Part shown: one piece after another, positions 19,340 through 27,511 of the stretch | How the letters are laid out: each line of letters starts with the position of its first letter | Numbering within the stretch: the first letter of the stretch is position 1 | DNA from: Christensenella sp. UBA1685 | GTDB taxonomy: Bacteria; Bacillota; Clostridia; Christensenellales; CAG-138 | DNA: 64,000 bases | Direction of reading: 5' to 3' | Assembly: GCA_002320595.1 (NCBI GenBank) | Contig: DCKB01000034.1 | Coordinates: 1 to 64,000 of the forward strand | Program-made: the position numbers and the translations under genes | Notes under the pieces: model-generated | What the model was told of the DNA's origin: nothing | Databases searched by the model: none | The model's input: only the letters and a program-made list of their open reading frames with translations

Positions 19340-19561
19340 ATGTTTCTTGTATTCGTCAGGAAGGTGAACTATAATAATCAAAATAGCGAAAAGCGATACA
19401 AGTATAAACTCACACATTGGCTTACCGCGATTATATATATCCGTTTGATCGGAGTATGGCTTTTCTGTTCTGAGCTGCCAACAAGCGCTATGGCGATTTT
19501 TATTGCCGCTCTGATCGGCGGCTTTATTATCCGAGAGATTTATTGGTTTTCGAAGATTTGA
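19340..19561 (+). CDS. small two-span membrane protein
   Basis: A predicted protein of about 73 residues with two hydrophobic spans (LTAIIYIRLIGVWLF and AMAIFIAALIGGFII). The start is unsure: ATG 19340 and GTG 19364 are both in frame, neither with a good Shine-Dalgarno site. A TATAAT lies at 19327-19332. It is the first of three small membrane genes, and the next follows within 20 nt. No family recognised. Confidence 0.5.
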   Translation: MFLVFVRKVNYNNQNSEKRYKYKLTHWLTAIIYIRLIGVWLFCSELPTSAMAIFIAALIGGFIIREIYWFSKI

Positions 19562-19580
19562 AAAAAGGAGGACACGGTGA

Positions 19581-19922
19581 ATGAAGAAAAGACTATTAGC
19601 ATTGCTTCCCTATATGATTATATTGGCAACAGCCTTTTATGTATTGTCCCTGCTTATCAAAGATACAGGTAGCGGTATGTTTATGCTGTTGCTTGTAATC
19701 CCTCTGCTGACCTTAATCTGCGCCGTTATATATGGCGTTCGACAGAGATTTGATTTTCTGCTCCCGCTTACCACCGCAATCTTATTTTCGCCTACGATTC
19801 TTATTTTTTATAATGCGTCGGCATGGGCTTACATTCTTGCTTATGCGGTAATTGCCATTATCGGAAATGGTATCGGCAGGGCGTTTCACAAGAGAGAATC
19901 AAGTGGAGAAACACAGCTATGA
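19581..19922 (+). CDS. four-span membrane protein
   Basis: A 113-residue protein with about four membrane spans (residues about 7-25, 33-50, 58-75 and 80-98) and a short charged tail. AAAAAAGGAGG precedes ATG 19581. It overlaps the next tiny gene by ATGA, so the set is an operon. No motif points to an enzyme. A role in immunity or membrane stress would fit the cargo but is a guess. Confidence 0.65.
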   Translation: MKKRLLALLPYMIILATAFYVLSLLIKDTGSGMFMLLLVIPLLTLICAVIYGVRQRFDFLLPLTTAILFSPTILIFYNASAWAYILAYAVIAIIGNGIGRAFHKRESSGETQL

Positions 19923-20026
19923 CCGAAAAGCAAAAAAGAGGTTTTCAGAAAGTAATCGGTGTATGTATAGCCGGAAGCATTCTAATTTTGCTGATACCTA
20001 TGGTTTTACGGTTTGTATTGCCATAG
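19919..20026 (+). CDS. 35-residue single-span peptide
   Basis: A small ORF whose ATG overlaps the upstream stop (ATGA), with GGAGA upstream. It encodes a charged N-terminus (MTEKQKRGFQK) and one hydrophobic span (VIGVCIAGSILILLIPMVL). Coupling and composition support a real small membrane protein. Function unknown. Confidence 0.5.
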   Translation: MTEKQKRGFQKVIGVCIAGSILILLIPMVLRFVLP

Positions 20027-20170
20027 AGCTAGATGCGGGAGAACACAGCGAATGGAAAAGTAAAAAGGCAACACAGCTTCTGCATTAAAAAATGGTTGGC
20101 TGTAAAAAGAACTCTACGAACTGTTAGTGCCTACTCGCACTTTTGAAAAGAGAAAACGGGGGTCAAGAAA

Positions 20171-21199
20171 ATGTATGACGTTATTGTGATTGGCGCGGGG
20201 CCTGCGGGTAGCACCGCCGCCAAGACTTTAGCCACAAAGGGCTATAAAGTGCTGTTAGTGGAAAAATTCAAAATGCCGCGTTATAAATCCTGTTCCGGGC
20301 AGCTTATAAAGAAAACTATGGATTTGGTGCAGACCTATTTCGGTGAAGCTGTCCCGGCTTCTACTATGTGCGCTCCAACAGAAAACCGGGGAATGATTTT
20401 CACCGACGATAAGGGCAAGTCTTTCCGCTTTGAGCAAGACGGACTTAACGTGTGGCGCAGCTCCTTTGACAAATGGCTTGCAGACAAGGCGGCTCAATCC
20501 GGTGCAGAGGTCAGAGATCATACGGCGGCTCTTTCATGCGTGGAAGAAAACGGGATTGTGACCGTGACGCTGAAAGGCGAACAGGCTTATACCGAACAGG
20601 CAAGATATGTTATCGACTGTGAGGGCGTGGTTGGTACACTCAAAAAGAAGCTCCTTAACCGCGATCTGCAATACATCACAACATATCAGACGTTTAATCA
20701 AGGCAGCATTGATTTAGACTACCGCTTTTTCCATGCCTATTTACAGCCGGAATTGTCCGAATATGACGCATGGTTTAATGTCAAGGATAATCAGTTGGTT
20801 TTGGGCGTGTCCGTCAAGAACAGCAGCAATGCCGAATACTACTATTCCCGGTTTATCGCCTACATGAAAGAAAAACACAATCTGCGGATTGATAAGCAGC
20901 TAAAGGTGGATAAATGGCTTATGCCCCACATTCGCCCCGGCTGCGCCATTGATTACGGCGTAGGACGGGTATTGTTCGCGGGTGAAATCGCGGGCTTCCT
21001 AAATCCTATGGGTGAGGGCATTTCTGCCGGAATGGAAAGTGGCTATCATGCGGTAAACGCAATTATGCAGCACTTTGATGATTTGGATTTGGTGTATGCG
21101 GATTATAAAGCGAATACCGACGCTATGCACAACTACATGAAACGGCAATGGAGCTTTGTTGCGGGCATGGCTGATACGTTTAAGGAAATGGGATTATAA
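20171..21199 (+). CDS. FAD-dependent oxidoreductase, geranylgeranyl reductase family
   Basis: A 342-residue flavoprotein. The N-terminal dinucleotide-binding GAGPAG (residues 8-13) is followed by the acidic end of the second strand (VLLVEK). The PRYKSCSGQLIKKT stretch matches the PxxKxCxG region of geranylgeranyl-reductase-like enzymes. The later VGRVLFAGEIAGFLNPMGEGI is the FAD-binding GD/GE motif. Relatives reduce isoprenoid or other lipid double bonds, but the substrate here is not predictable. It is ICE cargo, about 145 bp after the small membrane genes, with its own GGGGGT ribosome site. Confidence 0.8.
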   Translation: MYDVIVIGAGPAGSTAAKTLATKGYKVLLVEKFKMPRYKSCSGQLIKKTMDLVQTYFGEAVPASTMCAPTENRGMIFTDDKGKSFRFEQDGLNVWRSSFDKWLADKAAQSGAEVRDHTAALSCVEENGIVTVTLKGEQAYTEQARYVIDCEGVVGTLKKKLLNRDLQYITTYQTFNQGSIDLDYRFFHAYLQPELSEYDAWFNVKDNQLVLGVSVKNSSNAEYYYSRFIAYMKEKHNLRIDKQLKVDKWLMPHIRPGCAIDYGVGRVLFAGEIAGFLNPMGEGISAGMESGYHAVNAIMQHFDDLDLVYADYKANTDAMHNYMKRQWSFVAGMADTFKEMGL

Positions 21200-21221
21200 T
21201 AAGCAGCAAAAAGACGGGACA

Positions 21222-21245
21222 CGGCGGCTATCGAAATAGCCGCCG
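21222..21245 (+). terminator. hairpin after the flavoprotein gene
   Basis: CGGCGGCTAT (21222-21231) and ATAGCCGCCG (21236-21245) form a 10-bp GC-rich stem. No long T-run follows. It could be an mRNA-stabilising 3' stem or an inefficient terminator. Confidence 0.5.
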
Positions 21246-21416
21246 CGCCCGGAAGCCCTTGAAAAGCAAGTTCTTTTTGCCCCTACTGCGTAACAAGGGC
21301 GCGTCTTTTCCTCATGCGCTCGGCTGCCTGTTTTCGGACAGATCGTATAGGTGGTAGAAAAATTCACATCTGTATGCGTATGCTATAATAATTCCAATAG
21401 TAGGATTTCTTGCGCC

Positions 21417-21445
21417 TTGCATTATTCGAGCAGACGAATTATAAT
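21417..21445 (+). promoter_or_regulatory. promoter of the first sensor-transporter module
   Basis: TTGCAT (21417-21422), a 17-bp spacer and TATAAT (21440-21445) form a near-consensus sigma-A promoter, about 20 nt before the start codon at 21464. The rest of the 264-bp gap holds only the hairpin at 21222. Confidence 0.65.
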
Positions 21446-21463
21446 GTAATATGGAGGTGCTGT

Positions 21464-21658
21464 ATGGATTACATGACTTTGAAAGAAGCAAGTGAAAAGT
21501 GGGGCGTATCCCCACGATGGATAAATTATCTGTGCGCCGCAGGCCGTATCCCTGGAGCGGTGAAGATGGCAACGATCTGGCTTGTCCCGAAAGATGCCGA
21601 AAAACCTGCTGACAGGCGCTTCAAAAATGGTAATCCCGGAAAGGAGGGCGTTGAATGA
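21464..21658 (+). CDS. small helix-turn-helix protein (excisionase/MerR-like fold)
   Basis: A 64-residue protein with a winged-helix motif (MTLKEASEKWGVSPRWINYLCAAGRIPGA, shown as two helices: LKEASEKWGVSP and RWINYLCAAGRI), then the wing AVKMATIWLVPKDAEKP. ATG 21464 has GGAGGTG upstream. It overlaps the response regulator by ATGA, so it belongs to that operon and may co-regulate it. Its small size leaves only a DNA-binding role. Confidence 0.7.
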   Translation: MDYMTLKEASEKWGVSPRWINYLCAAGRIPGAVKMATIWLVPKDAEKPADRRFKNGNPGKEGVE

Positions 21659-22359
21659 GTGACTATAAAATTATGATCGTTGATGATGAACTGGATATTT
21701 TGGATCTGTTGGAAAAGTCGCTTATCATCGAAGGATTTGACAACATCATTAAAATCGACAACGGCCTTTCCGCGGTAAGCTCCTGCAGGGAATTACAGCC
21801 CGATATGATTATCCTGGACGTTATGCTGCCAGAACTTGACGGTTACGAGGTCTGTAAGCGAATAAGGGAGTTTTCCCATTGTCCGATCCTGTTCCTTTCA
21901 TCCAAAAATGATGAATTGGATAAAATACTTGGCTTGGCTGTCGGCGGGGACGATTACGTTACAAAGCCGTTCAGCCCCAAGGAGGTAGCTTTCCGGGTAA
22001 AGGCGCAGTTGCGCCGGACAGAGTACAGACAGCGTCCACCCAAAGCACAGCCTTTGACCGTAGGAGCATTGAACATTGACCCGGAGGGCTGCCGGGTGAC
22101 CAAGGACGGAAAGGAAATCGAACTGACCGCCCGTGAGTTTGAAATCCTGCAATACATGGCGCAGAATATCGGGCGCGTGATCAGCCGGGAACGGCTGTAT
22201 GAAACGGTGTGGGGCGAAGACAGTTTCGGGTGCGATAACACAATCATGGTGCATATCCGGCACTTGCGGGAAAAGATTGAAAGCAATCCCGCTTCCCCGG
22301 AATACCTTATCACAATGAAAGGCTTGGGCTACAAGTTGGTAAATCCCTATGAGAAATAA
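21655..22359 (+). CDS. response regulator, OmpR family
   Basis: A 234-residue two-component regulator. The receiver domain (1-120) has DDE near residue 10, phospho-acceptor Asp55 in ILDVMLPELDG, and KPF near residue 104. The C-terminal winged helix (about 135-230) has the OmpR signature TAREFEILQYMAQNIGRVISR and VHIRHLREKIE. It is coupled to the upstream HTH gene and overlaps the kinase by 11 nt. Likely sites are the 11-bp-spaced AAATTAAG repeats upstream of the ABC genes. Confidence 0.92.
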   Translation: MSDYKIMIVDDELDILDLLEKSLIIEGFDNIIKIDNGLSAVSSCRELQPDMIILDVMLPELDGYEVCKRIREFSHCPILFLSSKNDELDKILGLAVGGDDYVTKPFSPKEVAFRVKAQLRRTEYRQRPPKAQPLTVGALNIDPEGCRVTKDGKEIELTAREFEILQYMAQNIGRVISRERLYETVWGEDSFGCDNTIMVHIRHLREKIESNPASPEYLITMKGLGYKLVNPYEK

Positions 22360-23770
22360 ACTGAAACACAAGCCCTTTTTGCATACAGCGGTCATACTGG
22401 CAGCCCTTTTTGTCATTCTAATTGTTTCGGCATTTGGTATGTTTTACTATGTCTTTGCAATCCCGGAGCCGGAGGGATTAAGCCTTGCTTCATGGCCGGA
22501 TACCTTTACCGACAATTTTTCCTTTTGGATAGAGGAAAAAGACGGTGGTATCAGCGTGAAGCAATCCGGCTTGGACGATTTGGACGAATACGGCTTGTGG
22601 TTGCAGGTTGTTGACGAAACCGGGCAAGAAGTATTTTCTCACAACAAGCCCGCCCACTACCCGGAAAGTTACAGCATGGCGGAGCTTGTCGCTCTTTCAG
22701 AAAGCAGATATGAAAACGGGCATACGGTTTATATTGACGACGTTACCCTTTCGGACAGGACGATAAATTATGTTGTGGGCTTCCCCTATGCCGTGGGAAA
22801 ATATATGCTGTACTACAACGGCGAGAACGTGGCGCGGCTGTCGCCATTTGCAAAAAATGTTATCCTCTTTTCCGCTTGCGTCGTTGTCCTTGCTGCCTTT
22901 GCTTATGCGTTTTGGCTGTCACGGAAGCTGTCAACCATTATCGGCGGTATCAGAGATATAACGGACAACGGCTATAAGCCTATGAAAGAAACAGGCATAT
23001 TCAGCGAAGTTTACGGCTCACTTAACAAAATGGATATGGAAATCCGGCGCAGCGAACAGATACAAGAGGAAACCGACCGTACCCGCAAGGAGTGGATCGC
23101 CAACATCACCCATGACTTGAAAACGCCCCTTTCCCCGGTAAAGGGATATGCGGAGCTTCTTGCAGAGGGGCGCAGCCTTGATTTACAGACGGTGCAGGAC
23201 TACGGGAAAATTATATCGAAGAACGTCAATCACATGGAAAAGCTGATGAATGACTTGAAGCTGACCTATCAGCTTGAAGCTGGGGCTTTTCCTTTTGCCC
23301 CGCAGGAAACCCGGATAGTACGTTTCTTAAAAGAATTGGTGATCGACATTGCAAACGACCCGACTTTTTCAAATCGAGCGATAGAGTTTGAAAGCGATAT
23401 GCCGGAACTGACCGTTGCGGTTGACCCCGACCTGTTGCGCCGCGCTGTCGGGAATATCGTTATCAATGCCCTTGTGCATAACCCCCTTGATACCAAAGTC
23501 AAGATAACGGTCAACAAAGCCCCGGATAGCAGACTATCTATTTCCATTTGCGATAATGGGAACGGCATGGACGAAGCGGAACTGTCCGGCTTGTGGAGCC
23601 GCTATTACAGAGGGACAAACACCAAAGAGCGACCAGAGGGCAGCGGGCTTGGGCTTGCCATTGCAAAGCAGATTATCACGCTTCACGGCGGCGATATTTC
23701 CGCAAAGAGCAGCCCCGGTGTAGGGACAGAATTTATAATAACGCTTCCGCTTGGGAAAGACGCAAATTAA
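22349..23770 (+). CDS. sensor histidine kinase
   Basis: A 473-residue kinase. One membrane span at 13-35, an extracellular sensor of about 130 residues, a second span at about 168-190, and a HAMP-like linker. The phospho-acceptor is His255 in ITHDLKTPLSPVKGYAE, and the ATPase has N and G boxes (NIVINALVHN, DNGNGMD, GSGLGLAIAKQI). The partner is the overlapping OmpR-type regulator. The signal is unknown; cell-envelope stress or peptides would suit the ABC genes downstream. Confidence 0.92.
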   Translation: MRNKLKHKPFLHTAVILAALFVILIVSAFGMFYYVFAIPEPEGLSLASWPDTFTDNFSFWIEEKDGGISVKQSGLDDLDEYGLWLQVVDETGQEVFSHNKPAHYPESYSMAELVALSESRYENGHTVYIDDVTLSDRTINYVVGFPYAVGKYMLYYNGENVARLSPFAKNVILFSACVVVLAAFAYAFWLSRKLSTIIGGIRDITDNGYKPMKETGIFSEVYGSLNKMDMEIRRSEQIQEETDRTRKEWIANITHDLKTPLSPVKGYAELLAEGRSLDLQTVQDYGKIISKNVNHMEKLMNDLKLTYQLEAGAFPFAPQETRIVRFLKELVIDIANDPTFSNRAIEFESDMPELTVAVDPDLLRRAVGNIVINALVHNPLDTKVKITVNKAPDSRLSISICDNGNGMDEAELSGLWSRYYRGTNTKERPEGSGLGLAIAKQIITLHGGDISAKSSPGVGTEFIITLPLGKDAN

Positions 23771-23782
23771 GGTTAAATTAAG
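23764..23782 (+). promoter_or_regulatory. direct repeat AAATTAAG x2, 11-bp period
   Basis: AAATTAAG occurs at 23764-23771 and 23775-23782, exactly 11 bp apart. One-helical-turn direct repeats are the usual site type for OmpR-family dimers. The site overlaps the end of the kinase gene and lies about 100 bp before the ABC ATPase start. Confidence 0.4.
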
Positions 23783-23801
23783 ATACGCAAAAGGCGCACA
23801 T

Positions 23802-23846
23802 AAGGTAGGCAGTCTATACTTTTTATATAGGCTGCCTACCTTTTTT
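23802..23846 (+). terminator. strong terminator/attenuator between kinase and ABC genes
   Basis: A 17-bp stem (AAGGTAGGCAGTCTATA, 23802-23818, with 23826-23842) with one G-U pair and a 7-nt loop is followed by a run of T. It likely separates the regulatory genes from the transporter genes, which would then need their own promoter. Confidence 0.8.
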
Positions 23847-23881
23847 GTATGCCTATCAGAAAGACAAGGAGGTTTTCATAT

Positions 23882-24766
23882 ATGGAATTACAATTACAGC
23901 ACTTGTGCAAGCACTATGGCACAAAACGCGCTGTTGATGATGTTAGCACCACTCTTACGCCGGGGGTGTATGGTCTGCTTGGTGCAAACGGCGCGGGCAA
24001 GACAACTTTAATGCGTATGATCTGCGGTGTCTTAAAGCCCACTTCCGGCAGAATTTGTCTGAACGGAAAGACCATTGACGAGTTAGGGGAAAACTACTAC
24101 GCCCATTTGGGGTATATGCCGCAGGACTTCGGCTTTTACCCGGACTTCACCGCCCGCGAATTTATGTTATACATGGCGGCGGTCAAAGGACTTGGTAAGC
24201 AGGAAGCGAAAAAACGTACAGAGGAATTATTGAAATTGGTTAATCTGCATGAGGTGGCAGACAAGAAAATCAAGTCCTTTTCCGGCGGCATGAAACAGCG
24301 TTTAGGTATCGCACAGGCAGAACTAAACGCCCCGGACATTCTCATACTTGACGAGCCGACCGCCGGACTTGACCCCAAAGAGCGTGTGCGCTTCCGCAAC
24401 CTCATATCCGACTTTGCAAAGGAAAAAATCGTCATTCTGTCAACGCATATCGTGTCTGACGTTTCCTATATCGCAGATACCATTCTGATGATGAAAGACG
24501 GTACATTTCTGCTGCAGGAGCCTATGGCTACCGTCACGGACAGTATCAACGGCAAGGTATGGGAGCTTTTGGTGAGCGACCGGGAAGCCGCAGAATACAG
24601 CAGCCGCTTTTCTGTTGTCAATCTGCACCATGAAAACGGCAAGGTGCGCTTGCGTATGATACACGACACAGCCCCGGCAGCGGAAGCAATCACCGTCCCG
24701 CCGAGCTTGGAGGACTTGTTTTTGTACCACTTCGGGGAAGAAGCCGAAACGGAAAGGAGCGAATAA
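23882..24766 (+). CDS. ABC transporter ATP-binding protein
   Basis: A 294-residue ATPase. ATG 23882 is chosen over earlier in-frame codons because AAGGAGG lies 9 nt upstream. Walker A GANGAGKTT (Lys40), a Q-loop PQDF, signature [10 protein letters not shown], Walker B LILDEPTAGLDP and switch His in STHIV are all present. It pairs with the ABC-2 permease 3 nt downstream. Such pairs next to two-component genes commonly expel or resist antimicrobial peptides; the substrate here is inferred. Confidence 0.92.
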   Translation: MELQLQHLCKHYGTKRAVDDVSTTLTPGVYGLLGANGAGKTTLMRMICGVLKPTSGRICLNGKTIDELGENYYAHLGYMPQDFGFYPDFTAREFMLYMAAVKGLGKQEAKKRTEELLKLVNLHEVADKKIKSFSGGMKQRLGIAQAELNAPDILILDEPTAGLDPKERVRFRNLISDFAKEKIVILSTHIVSDVSYIADTILMMKDGTFLLQEPMATVTDSINGKVWELLVSDREAAEYSSRFSVVNLHHENGKVRLRMIHDTAPAAEAITVPPSLEDLFLYHFGEEAETERSE

Positions 24767-24769
24767 ACA

Positions 24770-25996
24770 ATGCTGATAAAATATGAATTTCTGAAAATCC
24801 TGCGTAAAAAATCAACGCTTATCGTCATGGCGGCAAGTCTGCTTGTGACGGCGTTCCTGTTCGGTCTGCCTGTCCTGCAATTCCAGACTTACAATCAAGA
24901 CGGCGTAATCAAAGGCTTGGAGGGTATTGCCTACGAAAAGGAACAGGCTGCGGATTATTCCGTCCCTCTGACAAATGAGTATGTCACAGAAACAATCCGG
25001 GAGGTACAGCAGCTTTTTGAAAATCCCGATAATGTGGGATTTGACGGTTACGAACAGTTTTTGATTGACAGCGCATATTGGGACGGTATCGCTCCCCGTG
25101 AAGATCTGCTGAACATGATTGCAAAGAACTATGTCAATCCCAATGAGAGTGCGGGCTATAACAAGCTGCCGGAGTTGGATATTTCCGAGGGTACAGACTT
25201 CTACGCCGCAAGACAGGAAAAAATCGAAAGGCTGTTAAATGACGCTTCCCGCGCAATGTCCGAGGAACAGAAAGCCTATTGGCAGGATACGAACAGCAAG
25301 GTTGACGCGCCTTTTACCTATGGATATTACGACGGGTGGGAAATCATCATAAGCAGCTTTGAACTGCTGATGTTTGCGCTCTTGGCGGTCTGTATCGTTA
25401 TCGCCCCTGTTTTTTCCGGCGAGTATCAAGCCGGTACGGACGCAGTTATCTTATCCGCAAAGTATGGGAAAACGAAACTGACAACGGCGAAAATCATAGC
25501 GTCCTATCTGTTTGGCGGGCTTTCCTTTACGCTTCATGTAGTTGTGGCTCTTGGTCTGCCCCTTGCGGCATTTGGCTTTGACGGGTGGGATTTGCCGCTG
25601 CAAATCGCAAACACCACCATACCGTACCCTTTTACATTCCTGCAAGCTGCTCTTGTGAATTTGGGCGTAGTTTATCTTGTGCTGTTTGCCATGATCGGCT
25701 TGACGCTCCTGTTATCTGCAAAAATGAAAAGTCCGTACCTTGTGCTGATCGTGCTTGTGCCTGTCCTTTTCATTCCGCTGTTCCTCTCACCCAACGGAAC
25801 GACGGGCATATACAATCTGACCCTGTTCCTGCTTCCGTACCGTTCCACTATCCCGGAGGTTGGAAAATATATCTCCTATCAGTTTGGAGGGCTTGTCTTG
25901 GACGCATTTACCGTGAGAGCCATTCTGTACGCGCTCCTTACGGCGGCTATGCTGCCCCTTGCAAGGCTTGGCTTCAAGAAACATCAAGTATCATGA
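24770..25996 (+). CDS. ABC-2 type permease
   Basis: A 408-residue membrane protein. One N-terminal span (about 17-37), a long extracytoplasmic region (about 40-185), and five or so C-terminal spans (from about 198). This fits ABC-2/NatB-like permeases with a large first loop. It starts 3 nt after the ATPase gene. It should form the export channel of that transporter. Confidence 0.85.
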   Translation: MLIKYEFLKILRKKSTLIVMAASLLVTAFLFGLPVLQFQTYNQDGVIKGLEGIAYEKEQAADYSVPLTNEYVTETIREVQQLFENPDNVGFDGYEQFLIDSAYWDGIAPREDLLNMIAKNYVNPNESAGYNKLPELDISEGTDFYAARQEKIERLLNDASRAMSEEQKAYWQDTNSKVDAPFTYGYYDGWEIIISSFELLMFALLAVCIVIAPVFSGEYQAGTDAVILSAKYGKTKLTTAKIIASYLFGGLSFTLHVVVALGLPLAAFGFDGWDLPLQIANTTIPYPFTFLQAALVNLGVVYLVLFAMIGLTLLLSAKMKSPYLVLIVLVPVLFIPLFLSPNGTTGIYNLTLFLLPYRSTIPEVGKYISYQFGGLVLDAFTVRAILYALLTAAMLPLARLGFKKHQVS

Positions 25997-26006
25997 GGGG
26001 GCAAAC

Positions 26007-26378
26007 ATGAAGAAGAAAAAAATCTATTTTGTGGGAATTGGTGTACTGTTGGTTGTGGCTGTTTTTGCGCTGCTTACAAATATTCCGAAATGGTCTGAAA
26101 AGAACTTTGAAGCTGTCGTAAAGGAAACCGTCACCATGCCGGCCGGGGAAAACCGTCTGATTGTGGAGCGCACAACGGAAATCTACGGGAGTCCTTTGAA
26201 TTCCCTGCATATAGGGGAGGAAACAAAGCTGCTTGATGCAAACGGAAACAGAATATCCGTTGAGGACTTGCAGCCAGGAACGAAGGTAAAAGTTACTTTG
26301 AAAGACGCTTTTACTGAAGAAACACCCTTTTACTATCCGACCGTCTATGAAATCAGAGTAATAGAAAACGCTTCATAA
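26007..26378 (+). CDS. membrane-anchored extracytoplasmic protein
   Basis: A 123-residue protein from ATG 26007 (GAGGGGG upstream). A lysine-rich start and a hydrophobic span (about 6-23) form a signal anchor, followed by a beta-rich domain of about 95 residues (KLLDANGNRISVEDLQPGTKVKVTL), perhaps OB-like. It follows the permease by 10 nt. It could be an accessory lipid- or peptide-facing subunit; no family is claimed. Confidence 0.6.
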   Translation: MKKKKIYFVGIGVLLVVAVFALLTNIPKWSEKNFEAVVKETVTMPAGENRLIVERTTEIYGSPLNSLHIGEETKLLDANGNRISVEDLQPGTKVKVTLKDAFTEETPFYYPTVYEIRVIENAS

Positions 26379-26407
26379 CAATGAGTAGGGACAGAGAGGA
26401 GAAACAA

Positions 26408-26728
26408 ATGAAAAAGTATCAGTTATCAAAACTATCGTCAAGAAAAATCATCAAGTGGATATGTTTGAATTATGGCATTTATATACTTGCATTTTTCACT
26501 CTGGGTTTCATGGGAAAGATCAAAACAATCCTAATAATTAACTTTGTCTTAGATGTGATTATCTGTTTCGTTTCCTTAGTGCTGAACACTGTGCTGTTTA
26601 AGCGCAGATATGAAACATCACTTGTTGGTAAAGTCGGACTGCTTTTGATTACATTGTTTTTTATCGCATTTACTTACTTCGCTTTCTTAATGCCAGAAGC
26701 AGGTATGCCCCCAGTTCTGTTTGCATGA
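26408..26728 (+). CDS. three-span membrane protein
   Basis: A 106-residue protein from ATG 26408 (AGAGGAG upstream; ATG 26381 is also in frame but lacks a site). Hydrophobic spans at about 21-40, 45-65 and 75-95. It closes the first sensor-transporter module. No recognised domain. Confidence 0.6.
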   Translation: MKKYQLSKLSSRKIIKWICLNYGIYILAFFTLGFMGKIKTILIINFVLDVIICFVSLVLNTVLFKRRYETSLVGKVGLLLITLFFIAFTYFAFLMPEAGMPPVLFA

Positions 26729-26747
26729 GCTGATGATCACTTGGATC

Positions 26748-26783
26748 AACTGAATAGAAGTCAATCTGCCGCACGACGGCAAA
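26748..26783 (+). repeat. left copy of the 36-bp repeat bounding module 2
   Basis: This 36-bp stretch starts AACTGAATA and ends TCTGCCGCACGACGGCAAA. The copy at 31172-31207 matches it at 30 of 36 positions, including the 19-bp end exactly. The pair brackets the second RR-HK-ABC-PspC module. Confidence 0.75.
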
Positions 26784-26813
26784 TGAATATGGACAGAAAG
26801 GAGGGAGAAATAC

Positions 26814-27509
26814 ATGAATAGTGTCTTACTGATTGATGATGATAAGGAACTTTGCGCTCTTATGAAAAAATGTGTAGAACAGGAAAATCTATCTGTTATT
26901 ACCGCACATAACGGAGCAGAGGGATTACGGCTTGCAAGTGAAAATAACTGTTCACTTATCATTTTAGATGTAATGCTGCCGGACATAGATGGTTTTCAAG
27001 TTTTGAGAAAAATAAGAGAGGTTAGCATTGTACCGGTACTTATGCTTACAGCAAAAAATGATGAGAGTGACAAAGTTCTTGGCTTGCGTATTGGTGCTGA
27101 TGATTATTTGACAAAGCCCTTTGGTATCAATGAACTTACAGCTCGCGTCAATTCCCTGATTCGACGCTTTACCACCTTGAATCCCTCAACAGGGGGCGAA
27201 ACGGAATCTATTATTTTCAAAGAAATGGTTATTGATAAGGCGAACCGACTTGTGACAATAAACGGTAATATCATTGATCTTACTGGCAAAGAATTTGATT
27301 TACTTTTATTCTTGGCAGGAAACAAAGGGCGTGTATTCACGAAAAAGCAAATATACACGCAAGTCTGGGAAGAAGATTATGCTTTTGATGACAGCAATAT
27401 TATGTCTTTTATCAGCAAGTTAAGAAAGAAAATTGAGCCGGACCCGGAACAGCCCTTTTATATCCAGACGGTGCGCGGTGTGGGGTATCGCTTCAATAAG
27501 GAGGCGTGA
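26814..27509 (+). CDS. response regulator, OmpR family (module 2)
   Basis: A 231-residue regulator. Receiver with DDD near residue 8, phospho-acceptor Asp52 in IILDVMLPDIDG, and KPF near residue 101. A winged-helix output domain (about 130-228) has TGKEFDLLLFLAGNKGRVF and a C-terminal TVRGVGYRF. GGAGGGAG precedes ATG 26814. It shares the fold with the regulator at 21655 but is clearly diverged. It likely binds the triple CAAGGTT repeats ahead of the ABC genes. Confidence 0.92.
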   Translation: MNSVLLIDDDKELCALMKKCVEQENLSVITAHNGAEGLRLASENNCSLIILDVMLPDIDGFQVLRKIREVSIVPVLMLTAKNDESDKVLGLRIGADDYLTKPFGINELTARVNSLIRRFTTLNPSTGGETESIIFKEMVIDKANRLVTINGNIIDLTGKEFDLLLFLAGNKGRVFTKKQIYTQVWEEDYAFDDSNIMSFISKLRKKIEPDPEQPFYIQTVRGVGYRFNKEA

Positions 27510-27511
27510 AA

